This document shows positions 17,940 through 26,310 of a stretch of 64,000 bases of DNA, piece by piece (within the stretch, counting starts at the first letter, position 1; each line of letters opens with the position of its first letter). The notes beneath the pieces are model-generated. The model did not search any database. It was given only the letters and a program-made list of their open reading frames with translations, and was not told where the DNA came from. Made by a program: the position numbers and the translations under genes. The stretch spans positions 1,052,501 through 1,116,500 of the forward strand of contig NZ_CP012099.1 in the NCBI RefSeq assembly GCF_001182785.1, given 5' to 3'. Source of the DNA: Bacillus thuringiensis (GTDB lineage Bacteria; Bacillota; Bacilli; Bacillales; Bacillaceae_G).

Positions 17940-18881
17940 TTAAAGTTTTAACATTTTTTTTGCTTCATCATGGATTTTCTCAGAAAGAATTTTTGGCTCA
18001 AGTACTTGCACTTGGCTTCCCCAGCTCAATACCCATTGAAATACTTCGTCTATGTTTCTTGATTTCAACAAGACATGAAAGCCATTGTCTTTGTGCTCGT
18101 ATGAATCTATAAAAAAGTAGCGAGATTCAATAATCTTATGTGCAATATGAGATGGGAATAATAAGCGAACCGTAACAGTACGATTGCTTTCGGGTTTGTA
18201 GTTTTGTAAAGAAAAGTCTTTCGGTTTTGTGAAGAATTCTTGTTCTTGCTGTAATGTATCCATACGATCTAAACGAAAATTACGTATTTGTTTTCGAAGT
18301 AAACAATGAGCAACGATGTACCAAATCCCTGAAATGTTGACTAAACCGTAAGGATGAACAGTCCGTTTTATTTTTGTAGTTTCTCTCGGTTTACGATAAG
18401 AAAAAGAGATAGCTTGTTCTTTTTGAATAGATTCTTGCAACAGGAGAAGTTGGTTTTCTAGTTTTTCTTGTTCAGGTTGTTTGTGTGAAAATATGGGAGA
18501 AAGGAAACGGAAGGTTCCTCGTAGTTCCCGGGCTTTCTGTTTTTGATCAGCAGGTAGGACAATTTCAAGTTTCTCTTTTGCCGATTGCGCATGTACAGAA
18601 AAAGAAGAAGTGAAAGTTTTCTCTATATAATCACCGCCTAGTAAAAGAGTAACAGCTTCTTCAGGTGTAAGTTGAATGGGAGGCAAAAAATAACCATCCA
18701 TTAATGAATAACCGTGGCCGGGCATTGCGAAAAGTGGGACGCCAGATTCACTAAGTGCATCCATATCTCGATAAATGGTTCTTATACTTGTCTCAAATTT
18801 TTCAGCTAAGCTTTGTGCTGTAACAGTTTGTCTTCTTTGTAATTCAATTAATATAGCTAATAAACGATCTGTCCGATTCAT
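17940..18881 (-). CDS. HTH/WYL-domain transcriptional regulator (YafY-like)
   Basis: A 313-residue regulator. The N-terminal helix-turn-helix (DRLLAILIELQRRQ, then ETSIRTIYRDMDALSESGVP) is of the DeoR type. The middle holds a WYL domain (ISFSYRKPRE, VHPYGLV, WYIVAHC, RNFRLDRM) that is expected to bind a ligand or nucleic acid. The C-terminal part is the WCX extension. It is likely to control a nearby or distant gene; the DinB gene downstream is the closest candidate. Confidence 0.9.
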   Translation of the reverse strand: MNRTDRLLAILIELQRRQTVTAQSLAEKFETSIRTIYRDMDALSESGVPLFAMPGHGYSLMDGYFLPPIQLTPEEAVTLLLGGDYIEKTFTSSFSVHAQSAKEKLEIVLPADQKQKARELRGTFRFLSPIFSHKQPEQEKLENQLLLLQESIQKEQAISFSYRKPRETTKIKRTVHPYGLVNISGIWYIVAHCLLRKQIRNFRLDRMDTLQQEQEFFTKPKDFSLQNYKPESNRTVTVRLLFPSHIAHKIIESRYFFIDSYEHKDNGFHVLLKSRNIDEVFQWVLSWGSQVQVLEPKILSEKIHDEAKKMLKL

Positions 18882-19045
18882 GAAATATCTCCTTCAATTT
18901 TTATAAATATGCTTTCTATAAACTTCTAAAAGTATTATATATTCCCCTCCCATTAACAGACTTTTTCCTATGTATAATATTAATATAGTAAAATCATAAC
19001 AACCGATATTGCAGTTTCCAATAATATACTATATAATCAATTTAA

Positions 19046-19057
19046 GAAAACGTTTTC
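19046..19057. promoter_or_regulatory. LacI-type palindrome before the DegA-like gene
   Basis: The 12-bp perfect palindrome GAAAACGTTTTC has the central CG typical of LacI-family operators and lies 21 bp before the start codon, where binding would block the gene. Confidence 0.6.
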
Positions 19058-19077
19058 ATGCAAAGGGGGAGAATTTC

Positions 19078-20091
19078 GTGTCGACTATAGAGGACGTGGC
19101 GAAATTAGCGGGGTTATCAAGGACAACGGTTTCTAGGGTGATTAATAATCATCCATATGTTTCAGATGAGAAGAAAAAAAGGGTTCAATTAGCAATGAAG
19201 CATTTAGGCTTCGTTCCTAATTCTGCGGCGAGAAGGCTTCGTAAACAAAAAACGGAAACAATTGCGGTGCTAGTTCCAAGGATTACAAATCCTTTTTTCA
19301 GTAGATTTATTGAAGCAATCGAGATTGCAGCTTCTGAACATAAATATAAACTGATTATTTGTCAAACAAGATATTTACCAGAAAAAGAGATGGAGTATTT
19401 ACAATTATTATCTACGAAACAAGTAGATGGGATTATTCTATGTTCACTAGAAAATCCGTGGGAAGATGTAGAGCCATACTTACAGCACGGTCCAATCGTG
19501 TTATGTAATGAATATATTGAGGAAGCAAATATTCCAACAGTGAAGTTTGATCATGCGCAAGGAGCATACATAGCTGCGAAGCATGTGTTAGATCAAGGGT
19601 ATCGTAATCTTATTTTTTGCCGTGGTAACGAAACCAAATTAGTTAGCCAGCAGCGAAAAATGGGCTTTTTACGTGCAATAACTGAGAAGAGCCGCCAAGT
19701 AGAAGCGATTGATTTTCTTGAAAACGCTTTCTCTTGGGAGGATGGAAAACGAATATTCCATGAAGTATTAAAGGACAAAAAAAATCCTACCGCGATTTTG
19801 GCAGGAGGCGATGAGGTAGCAGCTGGAATTATCTCAGAGGCGAAGCACCATAACTTGAGCATTCCAGATGATCTCGCTGTTATCGGTTTTGATAATCAAA
19901 TATTATCGCAGATTACAGAACCAGGTATTACGACAATTGAACAGCCAATTGATGAAATGGCCCGAAAAGTTGTCGACCTGATGATGGATAAAATCCATAC
20001 GAAAAATTATCGAAAAAAAGAATTGTATGAGTTTGAACTGGAGCTCTTGGTGAAAGGTTCAACGATGAAGGATAAGATGTTATTAGCCTAG
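19078..20091 (+). CDS. LacI-family transcriptional regulator (DegA-like)
   Basis: A 337-residue regulator. The N-terminal helix-turn-helix (TIEDVAKLAGLSRTTVSRVIN) and the hinge ARRLRKQKT are classic LacI/GalR features, followed by a periplasmic-binding-like effector domain. The GTG at 19078 is chosen because it follows AAAGGGGGAG and starts the protein right at the helix-turn-helix; the longer version from 19009 would add residues with no homology. It resembles B. subtilis DegA. A perfect palindrome upstream suggests autoregulation. The effector is unknown. Confidence 0.9.
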   Translation: MSTIEDVAKLAGLSRTTVSRVINNHPYVSDEKKKRVQLAMKHLGFVPNSAARRLRKQKTETIAVLVPRITNPFFSRFIEAIEIAASEHKYKLIICQTRYLPEKEMEYLQLLSTKQVDGIILCSLENPWEDVEPYLQHGPIVLCNEYIEEANIPTVKFDHAQGAYIAAKHVLDQGYRNLIFCRGNETKLVSQQRKMGFLRAITEKSRQVEAIDFLENAFSWEDGKRIFHEVLKDKKNPTAILAGGDEVAAGIISEAKHHNLSIPDDLAVIGFDNQILSQITEPGITTIEQPIDEMARKVVDLMMDKIHTKNYRKKELYEFELELLVKGSTMKDKMLLA

Positions 20092-20115
20092 TAGACTATG
20101 TCTGCTAGGTTTTCT
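20087..20115 (+). terminator. Terminator of the LacI-family gene
   Basis: The stem CCTAGTAGAC / GTCTGCTAGG overlaps the stop codon and is followed by TTTTC. It is a modest terminator with one wobble pair. Confidence 0.7.
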
Positions 20116-20130
20116 TACGTTCACAAACTA

Positions 20131-20259
20131 CTATTCTTCGTGAACGCAGTCATCACATTTGTTATGGTATGCTTCGTGTTGCTCATCAATTTCTTTCCCA
20201 CAGTGCGCACAAGTTTTCGTCGGTAAATTTCTGAAAAACTCCATTGGTTGATCGATCAT
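20131..20259 (-). CDS. yhfH: YhfH-like small zinc-ribbon protein
   Basis: A 42-residue protein with two CxxC pairs (CAHC and CDDC) and His residues between them, a small zinc ribbon like B. subtilis YhfH. The ATG at 20259 follows a GGAGGG site on the minus strand; the longer reading to 20322 has no ribosome site. Its place beside yhfI and lplJ matches B. subtilis. The role is unknown. Confidence 0.82.
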   Translation of the reverse strand: MIDQPMEFFRNLPTKTCAHCGKEIDEQHEAYHNKCDDCVHEE

Positions 20260-20384
20260 GTCAATCCCTCCATTTCCATTTCTTACTATCATTGTATTAG
20301 TACAAAAAATAAAAGTCAACAACTGTTTTATAACAAAATTGAAAATTAATGAAAAAGTTTAGGAAATGGATTATAGTTAACAAT

Positions 20385-20437
20385 GTAGGATGTAAGTAAA
20401 AAACTTTCTCAAGTACGGAGAAAAACTGCATTCCTAC
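20385..20437 (+). other. Possible structured leader before yhfI
   Basis: An outer stem (GTAGGATGTA with TGCATTCCTAC, one bulge) encloses an inner hairpin TTTCTC-aagtacg-GAGAAA. It lies 25 bp before the yhfI start. This is a hand-drawn fold only; no riboswitch class was recognised. Confidence 0.35.
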
Positions 20438-20462
20438 TCGGTTTTAGAAAGGATGGATACAT

Positions 20463-21197
20463 ATGAAAATGACTGTTGTCGGCTTTTGGGGCGGCTTTCC
20501 AGAAGCGGGAGAAGCAACGTCGGGGTATTTGTTTGAACACGATGGTTTTCGTTTACTTGTAGACTGTGGTAGTGGTGTACTAGCACAGCTTCAAAAATAT
20601 ATAACACCATCTGATATAGATGCAGTTGTACTTTCGCATTATCATCACGATCATGTTGCAGACATTGGGGTATTGCAATATGCGAGATTAATTACGAGTG
20701 CGATAACAAGGCAACTACCGGAATTACCAATATACGGTCATACGTTTGACGAGAATGGATTCCATTCTTTAACACATGAACCACATACGAAAGGAATCGC
20801 GTACAATCCAGAAGAAACACTTCAAGTTGGACCATTCTCGATTTCGTTCTTAAAAACTGTTCATCCTGTTACATGCTTTGCGATGCGTATTACAGCTGGA
20901 GATGATGCTGTAGTATACAGCGCTGATTCAAGTTATATTCCTGAATTCATTCCATTCACAAAAGATGCTGATCTTTTCATTTGTGAGTGTAATATGTATG
21001 CACATCAAGAGGCTGCAAAAGCAGGGCATATGAATAGTACAGAAGTAGCAAGTATTGCAAAAGATGCGAATGTAAAAGAACTTTTATTAACGCACTTACC
21101 GCATACAGGCAACCCATCTGATTTAGTAACAGAAGCAAAACAAATTTTCAGTGGCCATATTACGCTAGCGCATAGTGGCTACGTATGGAACTCATGA
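20463..21197 (+). CDS. yhfI: MBL-fold metallohydrolase YhfI
   Basis: A 244-residue metallo-beta-lactamase-fold hydrolase. The motif HYHHDH (HxHxDH type), a later His in TVHPVTCF, Asp in YSADSS and the terminal THLPH fit the RNase Z/YhfI-like branch with two metal ions. The AAAGGATGG site precedes the ATG. It is 9 bp from lplJ and is probably co-transcribed with it. The substrate of YhfI is not established. Confidence 0.92.
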   Translation: MKMTVVGFWGGFPEAGEATSGYLFEHDGFRLLVDCGSGVLAQLQKYITPSDIDAVVLSHYHHDHVADIGVLQYARLITSAITRQLPELPIYGHTFDENGFHSLTHEPHTKGIAYNPEETLQVGPFSISFLKTVHPVTCFAMRITAGDDAVVYSADSSYIPEFIPFTKDADLFICECNMYAHQEAAKAGHMNSTEVASIAKDANVKELLLTHLPHTGNPSDLVTEAKQIFSGHITLAHSGYVWNS

Positions 21198-21206
21198 GGT
21201 GATACG

Positions 21207-22196
21207 ATGTTATTTATTGATAATAAAGGAATTACAGATCCTAGAATAAACTTAGCGATTGAAGAATATTGTGTGAAGAATTTAGATATTAACGAAACAT
21301 ATTTACTGTTTTACATTAATGAGCCTTCGATTATCATTGGTAAAAACCAAAACACAGTAGAAGAAATTAATGCAGATTACGTAAAAGAAAAAGGTATTCA
21401 TGTCGTTCGTCGTCTATCAGGCGGAGGCGCAGTATATCATGATTTAGGAAACTTAAACTTCAGCTTTATTACGAAAGATGATGGAGATAGTTTCAGTAAC
21501 TTCAAAAAATTTACTGAGCCTGTAACGAAAGCGCTTGGTAAATTAGGCGTAAATGCAGAACTAAGTGGTCGTAACGACATTTTAGCTGAAGGTAGAAAAA
21601 TTTCAGGTAACGCGCAGTTCTCAACGAAAGGTCGTATGTTCAGTCACGGTACGTTACTATTTGACTCTGAAATCGATCACGTCGTATCAGCGCTAAAAGT
21701 AAAAATGGATAAGATTCAATCAAAAGGAATTAAATCAATCCGTAGCCGCGTTGCGAACATTACAGAGTTTCTAAACGAAGAAATGACGACAGAAGAGTTC
21801 AGACAACTTCTTCTAGAAACAATTTTCGAAGGAGAAACAGAAATCCCAACGTACGAATTAACAGAACATGATTGGAAAGAGATCCACAAACTTTCTGAAG
21901 AACGTTACCAAAATTGGGATTGGAACTACGGAAAATCACCGAAGTTCAACTTACAACATTCACACCGCTTCCCAGTTGGACAAGTTGATGTTCGTCTTGA
22001 AGTGAAAAAAGGAACAGTAACAGAATGTAAAATTTACGGCGACTTCTTTGGTTCACTAGATGTTCATGATATTGAAGAGCGTCTAACAGGCATTCAGTTC
22101 GATAAAGATGCATTCACTGCAGCTTTAGAAGGCGTAGATATCGCACGCTACTTCGGTAACATTACAACAGAAGATTTCTTACATTTATTCTTCTAA
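21207..22196 (+). CDS. lplJ: Lipoate-protein ligase LplJ
   Basis: A 329-residue enzyme that activates scavenged lipoate with ATP and attaches it to lipoyl domains of 2-oxoacid dehydrogenases or the glycine cleavage H protein. The RRLSGGGAVYHDLGNLNFSF motif is the lipoate/ATP-binding loop of this family, and SGRNDI and KISGNAQ follow as expected. A C-terminal LplA accessory domain is present. The start codon follows the yhfI stop by 9 bp, with GAGGTGA as ribosome site. Confidence 0.95.
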   Translation: MLFIDNKGITDPRINLAIEEYCVKNLDINETYLLFYINEPSIIIGKNQNTVEEINADYVKEKGIHVVRRLSGGGAVYHDLGNLNFSFITKDDGDSFSNFKKFTEPVTKALGKLGVNAELSGRNDILAEGRKISGNAQFSTKGRMFSHGTLLFDSEIDHVVSALKVKMDKIQSKGIKSIRSRVANITEFLNEEMTTEEFRQLLLETIFEGETEIPTYELTEHDWKEIHKLSEERYQNWDWNYGKSPKFNLQHSHRFPVGQVDVRLEVKKGTVTECKIYGDFFGSLDVHDIEERLTGIQFDKDAFTAALEGVDIARYFGNITTEDFLHLFF

Positions 22197-22204
22197 AAAT
22201 AAGG

Positions 22205-22237
22205 GAGGCTACCATAACGGGCAGCCTCTTTCTTTTT
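22205..22237 (+). terminator. Terminator of yhfI-lplJ
   Basis: The stem GAGGCT / AGCCTC with a 12-nt loop is followed by a T-rich stretch (TTTCTTTTT). Confidence 0.85.
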
Positions 22238-22244
22238 GCGTAGA

Positions 22245-22435
22245 TTGTCAGGCTTTGTCGGTAAGTCGATATAACTGAAAAATCGCCGATATAAATTAAG
22301 TTGCGCTGATATATTTGGAGAATCGCCGATATAAACCGAGTTGCGCTGATATATTTGGAAAATCGCCGATATAAATCGAGCTGCGCTGATATAACTGAAA
22401 AATCGCTCATATAATTTCATTTACCACAAAACATA
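22245..22435. repeat. Tandem 40-bp repeat array, four units
   Basis: Four 40-bp units lie at 22268-22307, 22308-22347, 22348-22387 and 22388-22427. Each unit starts with GATATA and contains a central AATCG followed by a second GATATAA half; the last unit diverges into a tail (ATAATTTCATTTACC). The array follows a head TTGTCGGTAAGTC. The same head, units and tail recur at 49430. Both strands are open in some frames and give repetitive peptides, which I regard as non-genic. Confidence 0.85.
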
Positions 22436-22496
22436 AAATCACAGGACATCTACCTCTTATAAAGGAATATATATATTCAAAAGGAGGCGGATTGAT

Positions 22497-22925
22497 ATGA
22501 AAAGGGTAATGTACGTTGTATTATTACTCAGCTTCGTCATCGGAATGACGGCGTGTAACAGTGAATCGCCCTCAAGTCGTACAATTTTGTCTATCGGAAA
22601 ACCAGCGGAGGATAATGTTATATATTTTACGCATACAGATAACAAACGAAAGATACATGATATACAAGACATGTTTCAAAATAAGAAGTGGAAAAGAAAT
22701 GAAACATTCAGCACTGTTAATAAAACGCCAGATGTCGTCTTATCAATAGATGAAAACAACAAAGGGTTACCGACGTTATATGTTACCGTGTATTTTCATG
22801 AAAATGGAGCGGACGCGATCAACTTGTTTGGAGAGCATACGACGTTAAATAAAGAGGAACTTAATAAACTTAGAGAAAAGATGAATGCATATTATCCTAA
22901 AATGATTTCTGGTCTAGTTTCATAA
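22497..22925 (+). CDS. Small lipoprotein, unknown
   Basis: A 142-residue protein with a lipoprotein signal: basic start, hydrophobic stretch and a lipobox ending in GMTAC (Cys20). It would be anchored to the outer face of the membrane. The mature part has no recognised domain. The ribosome site AAAGGAGGCGG is strong. It lies between the 40-bp repeat and lcfB on the same strand with its own likely transcript. Confidence 0.75.
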   Translation: MKRVMYVVLLLSFVIGMTACNSESPSSRTILSIGKPAEDNVIYFTHTDNKRKIHDIQDMFQNKKWKRNETFSTVNKTPDVVLSIDENNKGLPTLYVTVYFHENGADAINLFGEHTTLNKEELNKLREKMNAYYPKMISGLVS

Positions 22926-23009
22926 ATTACTTGCAAACAAAATCCCCTTATTCTTCCAAAGTAAACTAAGAGTAGTTGATCTGTCTATATGCAGTTAATA
23001 GAATATCAC

Positions 23010-23038
23010 TTGCCACTTTAATTTTCTTTTAATATAAT
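23010..23038 (+). promoter_or_regulatory. SigA-type promoter of lcfB
   Basis: TTGCCA (23010-23015), a 17-bp spacer and TATAAT (23033-23038) form a near-consensus promoter 49 bp before the lcfB start. Confidence 0.75.
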
Positions 23039-23039
23039 T

Positions 23040-23067
23040 AATTTAGAATTTTTAAATATTCTAAATT
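23040..23067 (+). promoter_or_regulatory. Perfect inverted repeat just after the lcfB promoter
   Basis: The arms AATTTAGAAT and ATTCTAAATT (10 bp, exact) surround an 8-nt loop, immediately downstream of the -10 box. This placement suits an operator or an mRNA hairpin. It does not match the FadR consensus I remember for B. subtilis. Confidence 0.5.
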
Positions 23068-23086
23068 TTATAAAGGTGGGGTTTTT

Positions 23087-24619
23087 GTGAATCTCGTTCA
23101 ATCTTTGGCTGAAACGGCAAAAAAGAAGGGGGATAAACCGGCTTATATATTTATGGATCAGTCGGTCTCATATGACCAATTAAACAAAATGGTCACAAGG
23201 TTTTCTAGCAATTTAGCAGAAATGGGCATTGGAAAAGGGGACAATGTCGCATTAGTTGTTGGGAACTCGCCACATTTTTTGGTCGGTTTATACGGAACAA
23301 TGAAAGCCGGAGCAACTGTTATTCCAGTTAATCCAATTTATACAGCAGACGAAATGCATTACATTTTACAAAATGGAGATGTAAAAACAATCATCGTACT
23401 CGACGTCCTTCTACCTGTTATACAATCTCTTACAACAAGACTTCCTTCATTAGAAAACATCATCATATGCGAAACCTCATCAGATTTTAACCATACAGAA
23501 ACCGAAAAAATGAAAACGTTTACTAGTTTTGTGGGAGCTGGAGATTTACAATACGAAGGCCCTGAACTAGATGAAGAAGATGTAGCGGTTATCCTATACA
23601 CTTCAGGTACAACTGGAAAACCGAAAGGCGCTATGTTAACACATAAAAATTTATATAGTAATGCGAATGATGTTGCGTCTTATTTACAATTTACTGCTGA
23701 CGATCGCGTCGTTGCGGCACTGCCAATGTTCCATGTATTCTGTTTAACAGTTGCGGTAAATGCACCGATTGTGAACGGAGCAACGATTTTAATGTTACCG
23801 AAATTTAGTCCGAAAGAAGTATTCCGTATTTGTCGTACGTACGAACCAACGATCTTTGCTGGCGTACCGACGATGTACAATTATTTATATTTATTTGAAG
23901 AAGCAAGCGCAGAAGATGTGAAGACGCTTCGCCTTTGTATTTCCGGTGGTGCATCGATGCCTGTTGCTCTTCTGCAAAACTTTGAAAAACGTTTTAACGT
24001 TATTGTTTCAGAAGGATACGGTTTATCAGAGGCATCACCAGTTACTTGTTTCAACCCGCTAGATCGTCCTCGTAAACCAGGATCAATTGGCACAAATATT
24101 TGGCATGTAGAAAATAAAATTGTAAATGAACTTGGGGAAGAAGTACCTGTCGGCGCAGTCGGCGAATTAATCGTTCGCGGACCTAACGTTATGAAAGGAT
24201 ACTATAATGCACCAGAAGATACAGCTGCGACATTGAAAGACGGCTGGCTATATACAGGTGACTTAGCGAAAATGGATGAAGAAGGTTACTTCTATATCGT
24301 TGATCGTAAAAAAGATATCGTCCTAGTTGGCGGTTATAACGTATATCCTCGTGAAGTAGAAGAAGTATTATATACGCACGAATCAGTAGCGGAAGTTGTT
24401 GTAATCGGTGTTCCTGATGAAAACTTAGGAGAAGCTGTGCGGGCGTACGTCGTTTTGAAGCAAGCAAACGTAACAGAAGAAGAACTAATGCATTACTGTG
24501 CGTTACATTTAGCGAAATATAAAGTGCCGAAAAGCATTGAGTTTTTAATAGAATTGCCGAAGAATACGACGGGTAAATTGTTAAGAAGAGCATTGAGAGA
24601 GAAAGCGATGCAAGTATAA
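23087..24619 (+). CDS. lcfB: Long-chain fatty-acid-CoA ligase LcfB
   Basis: A 510-residue AMP-forming acyl-CoA synthetase that activates fatty acids to acyl-CoA with ATP. The phosphate-binding loop ILYTSGTTGKPKGAMLTH (about 169-186), the GYGLSEASP motif, YTGDLAKMDEEGYF and the C-terminal catalytic Lys in KNTTGKLLRR are all present. The start is GTG after AAAGGTGGGG. It lies close to lplJ as in B. subtilis (yhfL). It is a single-gene unit with its own promoter and terminator. Confidence 0.93.
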   Translation: MNLVQSLAETAKKKGDKPAYIFMDQSVSYDQLNKMVTRFSSNLAEMGIGKGDNVALVVGNSPHFLVGLYGTMKAGATVIPVNPIYTADEMHYILQNGDVKTIIVLDVLLPVIQSLTTRLPSLENIIICETSSDFNHTETEKMKTFTSFVGAGDLQYEGPELDEEDVAVILYTSGTTGKPKGAMLTHKNLYSNANDVASYLQFTADDRVVAALPMFHVFCLTVAVNAPIVNGATILMLPKFSPKEVFRICRTYEPTIFAGVPTMYNYLYLFEEASAEDVKTLRLCISGGASMPVALLQNFEKRFNVIVSEGYGLSEASPVTCFNPLDRPRKPGSIGTNIWHVENKIVNELGEEVPVGAVGELIVRGPNVMKGYYNAPEDTAATLKDGWLYTGDLAKMDEEGYFYIVDRKKDIVLVGGYNVYPREVEEVLYTHESVAEVVVIGVPDENLGEAVRAYVVLKQANVTEEELMHYCALHLAKYKVPKSIEFLIELPKNTTGKLLRRALREKAMQV

Positions 24620-24624
24620 TGGAG

Positions 24625-24658
24625 AAAGATATCCCCTTTGGGATATCTTTTGTTTTTT
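24625..24658 (+). terminator. Terminator of lcfB
   Basis: The stem AAAGATATCCC / GGGATATCTTT with a short CTTT loop is followed by TGTTTTTT. Confidence 0.9.
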
Positions 24659-24724
24659 AGAATTGACTAAGCTATAAAACCATATATTTAAACCGTAATA
24701 TAACTAATACGGGGGGATATATGT

Positions 24725-24976
24725 ATGGAACAAAAGGAATTGCGCTTACGGAACGTACAATATTTGATTTGTGATATTATGGATGCAATGAATGTGGAGA
24801 GTGAAAAGAAGAATCTAGAAACATTGCAGAAAGTAATTGACCACCTTTCAGGGGCGATCGGGGATTTGGTAGATCCAGCCAGTACGTATTCAATCGATTA
24901 TGTAGAGAGAAAAGTTCATACAGCACATTATTTATTGTTTAAAAATGATCGGAAAGCGTATTTATGTAGAAAATAA
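24725..24976 (+). CDS. Conserved-looking small protein, unknown
   Basis: An 83-residue soluble, mostly helical protein with alternating charged residues and no membrane segment. It is preceded by a clear GGGGGG ribosome site. I do not recognise a family. It sits alone between lcfB and a Fur box, and no terminator was seen directly after it. Confidence 0.6.
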   Translation: MEQKELRLRNVQYLICDIMDAMNVESEKKNLETLQKVIDHLSGAIGDLVDPASTYSIDYVERKVHTAHYLLFKNDRKAYLCRK

Positions 24977-25007
24977 AAAAGAGATGTTTTATTATTTTCT
25001 TACATAT

Positions 25008-25022
25008 TGATAATGATTATCA
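25008..25022. promoter_or_regulatory. Consensus Fur box
   Basis: TGATAATGATTATCA is an exact 7-1-7 match to the Bacillus Fur consensus. It lies 17 bp before a short ORF, so Fur with iron would repress that transcript. Confidence 0.88.
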
Positions 25023-25038
25023 TGTAGAGGGAGTTTGT

Positions 25039-25098
25039 ATGAAAATCCGAAGAAATAAAAATAAATTCCAAGTTGACACATATGAATTACAGAATTAA
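25039..25098 (+). CDS. Candidate Fur-controlled basic peptide, 19 residues
   Basis: An ATG 9 bp after AGAGGGAG opens a 19-residue peptide with a strongly basic start (MKIRRNKNKF). Size, basicity and position behind a consensus Fur box recall the small Fbp-type proteins of Bacillus, but the ORF is shorter and the sequence match is weak. It may be a decayed fbp gene or a leader of a small RNA that ends at the terminator at 25148. Confidence 0.35.
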   Translation: MKIRRNKNKFQVDTYELQN

Positions 25099-25147
25099 AA
25101 TGAAAAGAAATCGAATACAATACATTAGAAGCTAATCAGATAAACTG

Positions 25148-25192
25148 AAGGCGCACAATGTTCACATTTGTGAATATATTGTGTGCCTTTTT
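25148..25192 (+). terminator. Terminator before the sulfate transport operon
   Basis: The stem AAGGCGCACAAT / ATTGTGTGCCTT (one bulge), with a second inner stem (TTCACA/TGTGAA), is followed by TTTTTC. It ends 28 bp before the cysP-like start and probably closes the Fur-box transcript. It could also act as an attenuator for the operon. Confidence 0.8.
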
Positions 25193-25220
25193 CTATTGTA
25201 TAAACTAAGGGGGCTTAACG

Positions 25221-26276
25221 ATGAAAAAGTGGGGTAAGGCAGCGTTTATAAAAAGTACAGGTGTTTTATTATCAGCAGTTGTACTTTTATCAGGGTGTGG
25301 TTCGGCAACATCCACTAGTAATTCTGAAGGAAGTGGGGATAAAAAAACAGTTGAGCTTTTAAATGTTTCTTATGATCCAACTAGGGAGTTATATCAAGAT
25401 TTTAATAAAGATTTTGCGAAGTATTGGAAAGAGAAGCACGGGCAAACAGTAAATGTAAAACAATCACACGGGGGATCTGGAAGTCAGGCGCGTTCTGTTA
25501 TTGATGGCTTAGAAGCAGACGTTGTTACACTAGCACTTGCTTATGATATTGATGCCATTAGCAAGAAAAAACAACTAGCAGAAGATTGGCAGAAGCGACT
25601 TGCGAATAATTCCACTCCATACACGTCAACAATTGTATTTCTTGTTCGAAAAGGAAACCCGAAAGGAATTAAAGACTGGGATGATTTAACGAAAAAAGGT
25701 GTGTCTGTCATTACACCAAATCCAAAAACATCAGGCGGAGCACGTTGGAACTATTTAGCGGCGTGGGGATACGCATTGAAAAAATATAATAATAGTGAAG
25801 ATAAGGCGAAAGAGTTTGTTAGCCAAATTTATAAAAACGTAGAAGTATTAGATTCAGGAGCGCGCGGAGCAACGACAACATTTGTTGAAAAAGGAATTGG
25901 TGACGTATTAATCGCATGGGAAAATGAAGCGTTATTATCTCAAAAAGAGCTTGGAAAAGATAAATTTGAAATTGTAACCCCTTCTATTAGTGTACTTGCA
26001 GAACCACCAGTAGCGGTTGTAGATAAAGTCGTTGATAAAAAAGGAACGAAAAAAGTAGCAGAAGGGTATCTTGAATATTTGTACTCAGAAAAAGGACAGG
26101 AAATTGCGGCGAAAAACTTTTATCGTCCGCGTAATGAAAAAGTAGCAGAAAAATATGCATCCCAATTTCCGAAAGTTCAATTATTTACAGTAGATGAACT
26201 ATTTGGTGGCTGGAAAAAAGCACAAGAAAAACATTTTAATGACGGCGGCGTATTCGATAAAATTTATCAAAAATAA
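25221..26276 (+). CDS. Sulfate ABC transporter substrate-binding lipoprotein
   Basis: A 351-residue lipoprotein (lipobox LSGC, Cys26) that would capture sulfate or thiosulfate outside the membrane. The [16 protein letters not shown] start of the mature domain and the [21 protein letters not shown] segment are signatures of the Sbp/CysP family. It is the first gene of a four-gene operon that continues with the two permeases and the ATPase. The ribosome site is AAGGGGG. Confidence 0.95.
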   Translation: MKKWGKAAFIKSTGVLLSAVVLLSGCGSATSTSNSEGSGDKKTVELLNVSYDPTRELYQDFNKDFAKYWKEKHGQTVNVKQSHGGSGSQARSVIDGLEADVVTLALAYDIDAISKKKQLAEDWQKRLANNSTPYTSTIVFLVRKGNPKGIKDWDDLTKKGVSVITPNPKTSGGARWNYLAAWGYALKKYNNSEDKAKEFVSQIYKNVEVLDSGARGATTTFVEKGIGDVLIAWENEALLSQKELGKDKFEIVTPSISVLAEPPVAVVDKVVDKKGTKKVAEGYLEYLYSEKGQEIAAKNFYRPRNEKVAEKYASQFPKVQLFTVDELFGGWKKAQEKHFNDGGVFDKIYQK

Positions 26277-26310
26277 TGCGTACTACTAAAGGGGGATGAG
26301 GTGAAAGAGG

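Noticed and set aside
20385..20437. T-box or known riboswitch before yhfI
   Set aside because: No T-box core or ligand-class consensus was recognised; kept only as an unnamed structure.
22162..22420. Two overlapping minus-strand ORFs with repetitive Tyr/Ile-rich peptides
   Set aside because: They are only translations of the 40-bp tandem repeat, open in two frames at once, without a ribosome site.
22268..22427. CRISPR-like array
   Set aside because: The 40-bp units are contiguous with no unique spacers, and no cas genes are near.
25023..25192. FsrA-type iron-responsive small RNA
   Set aside because: The Fur box and terminator fit, but the C-rich target-binding stretches of FsrA are absent.
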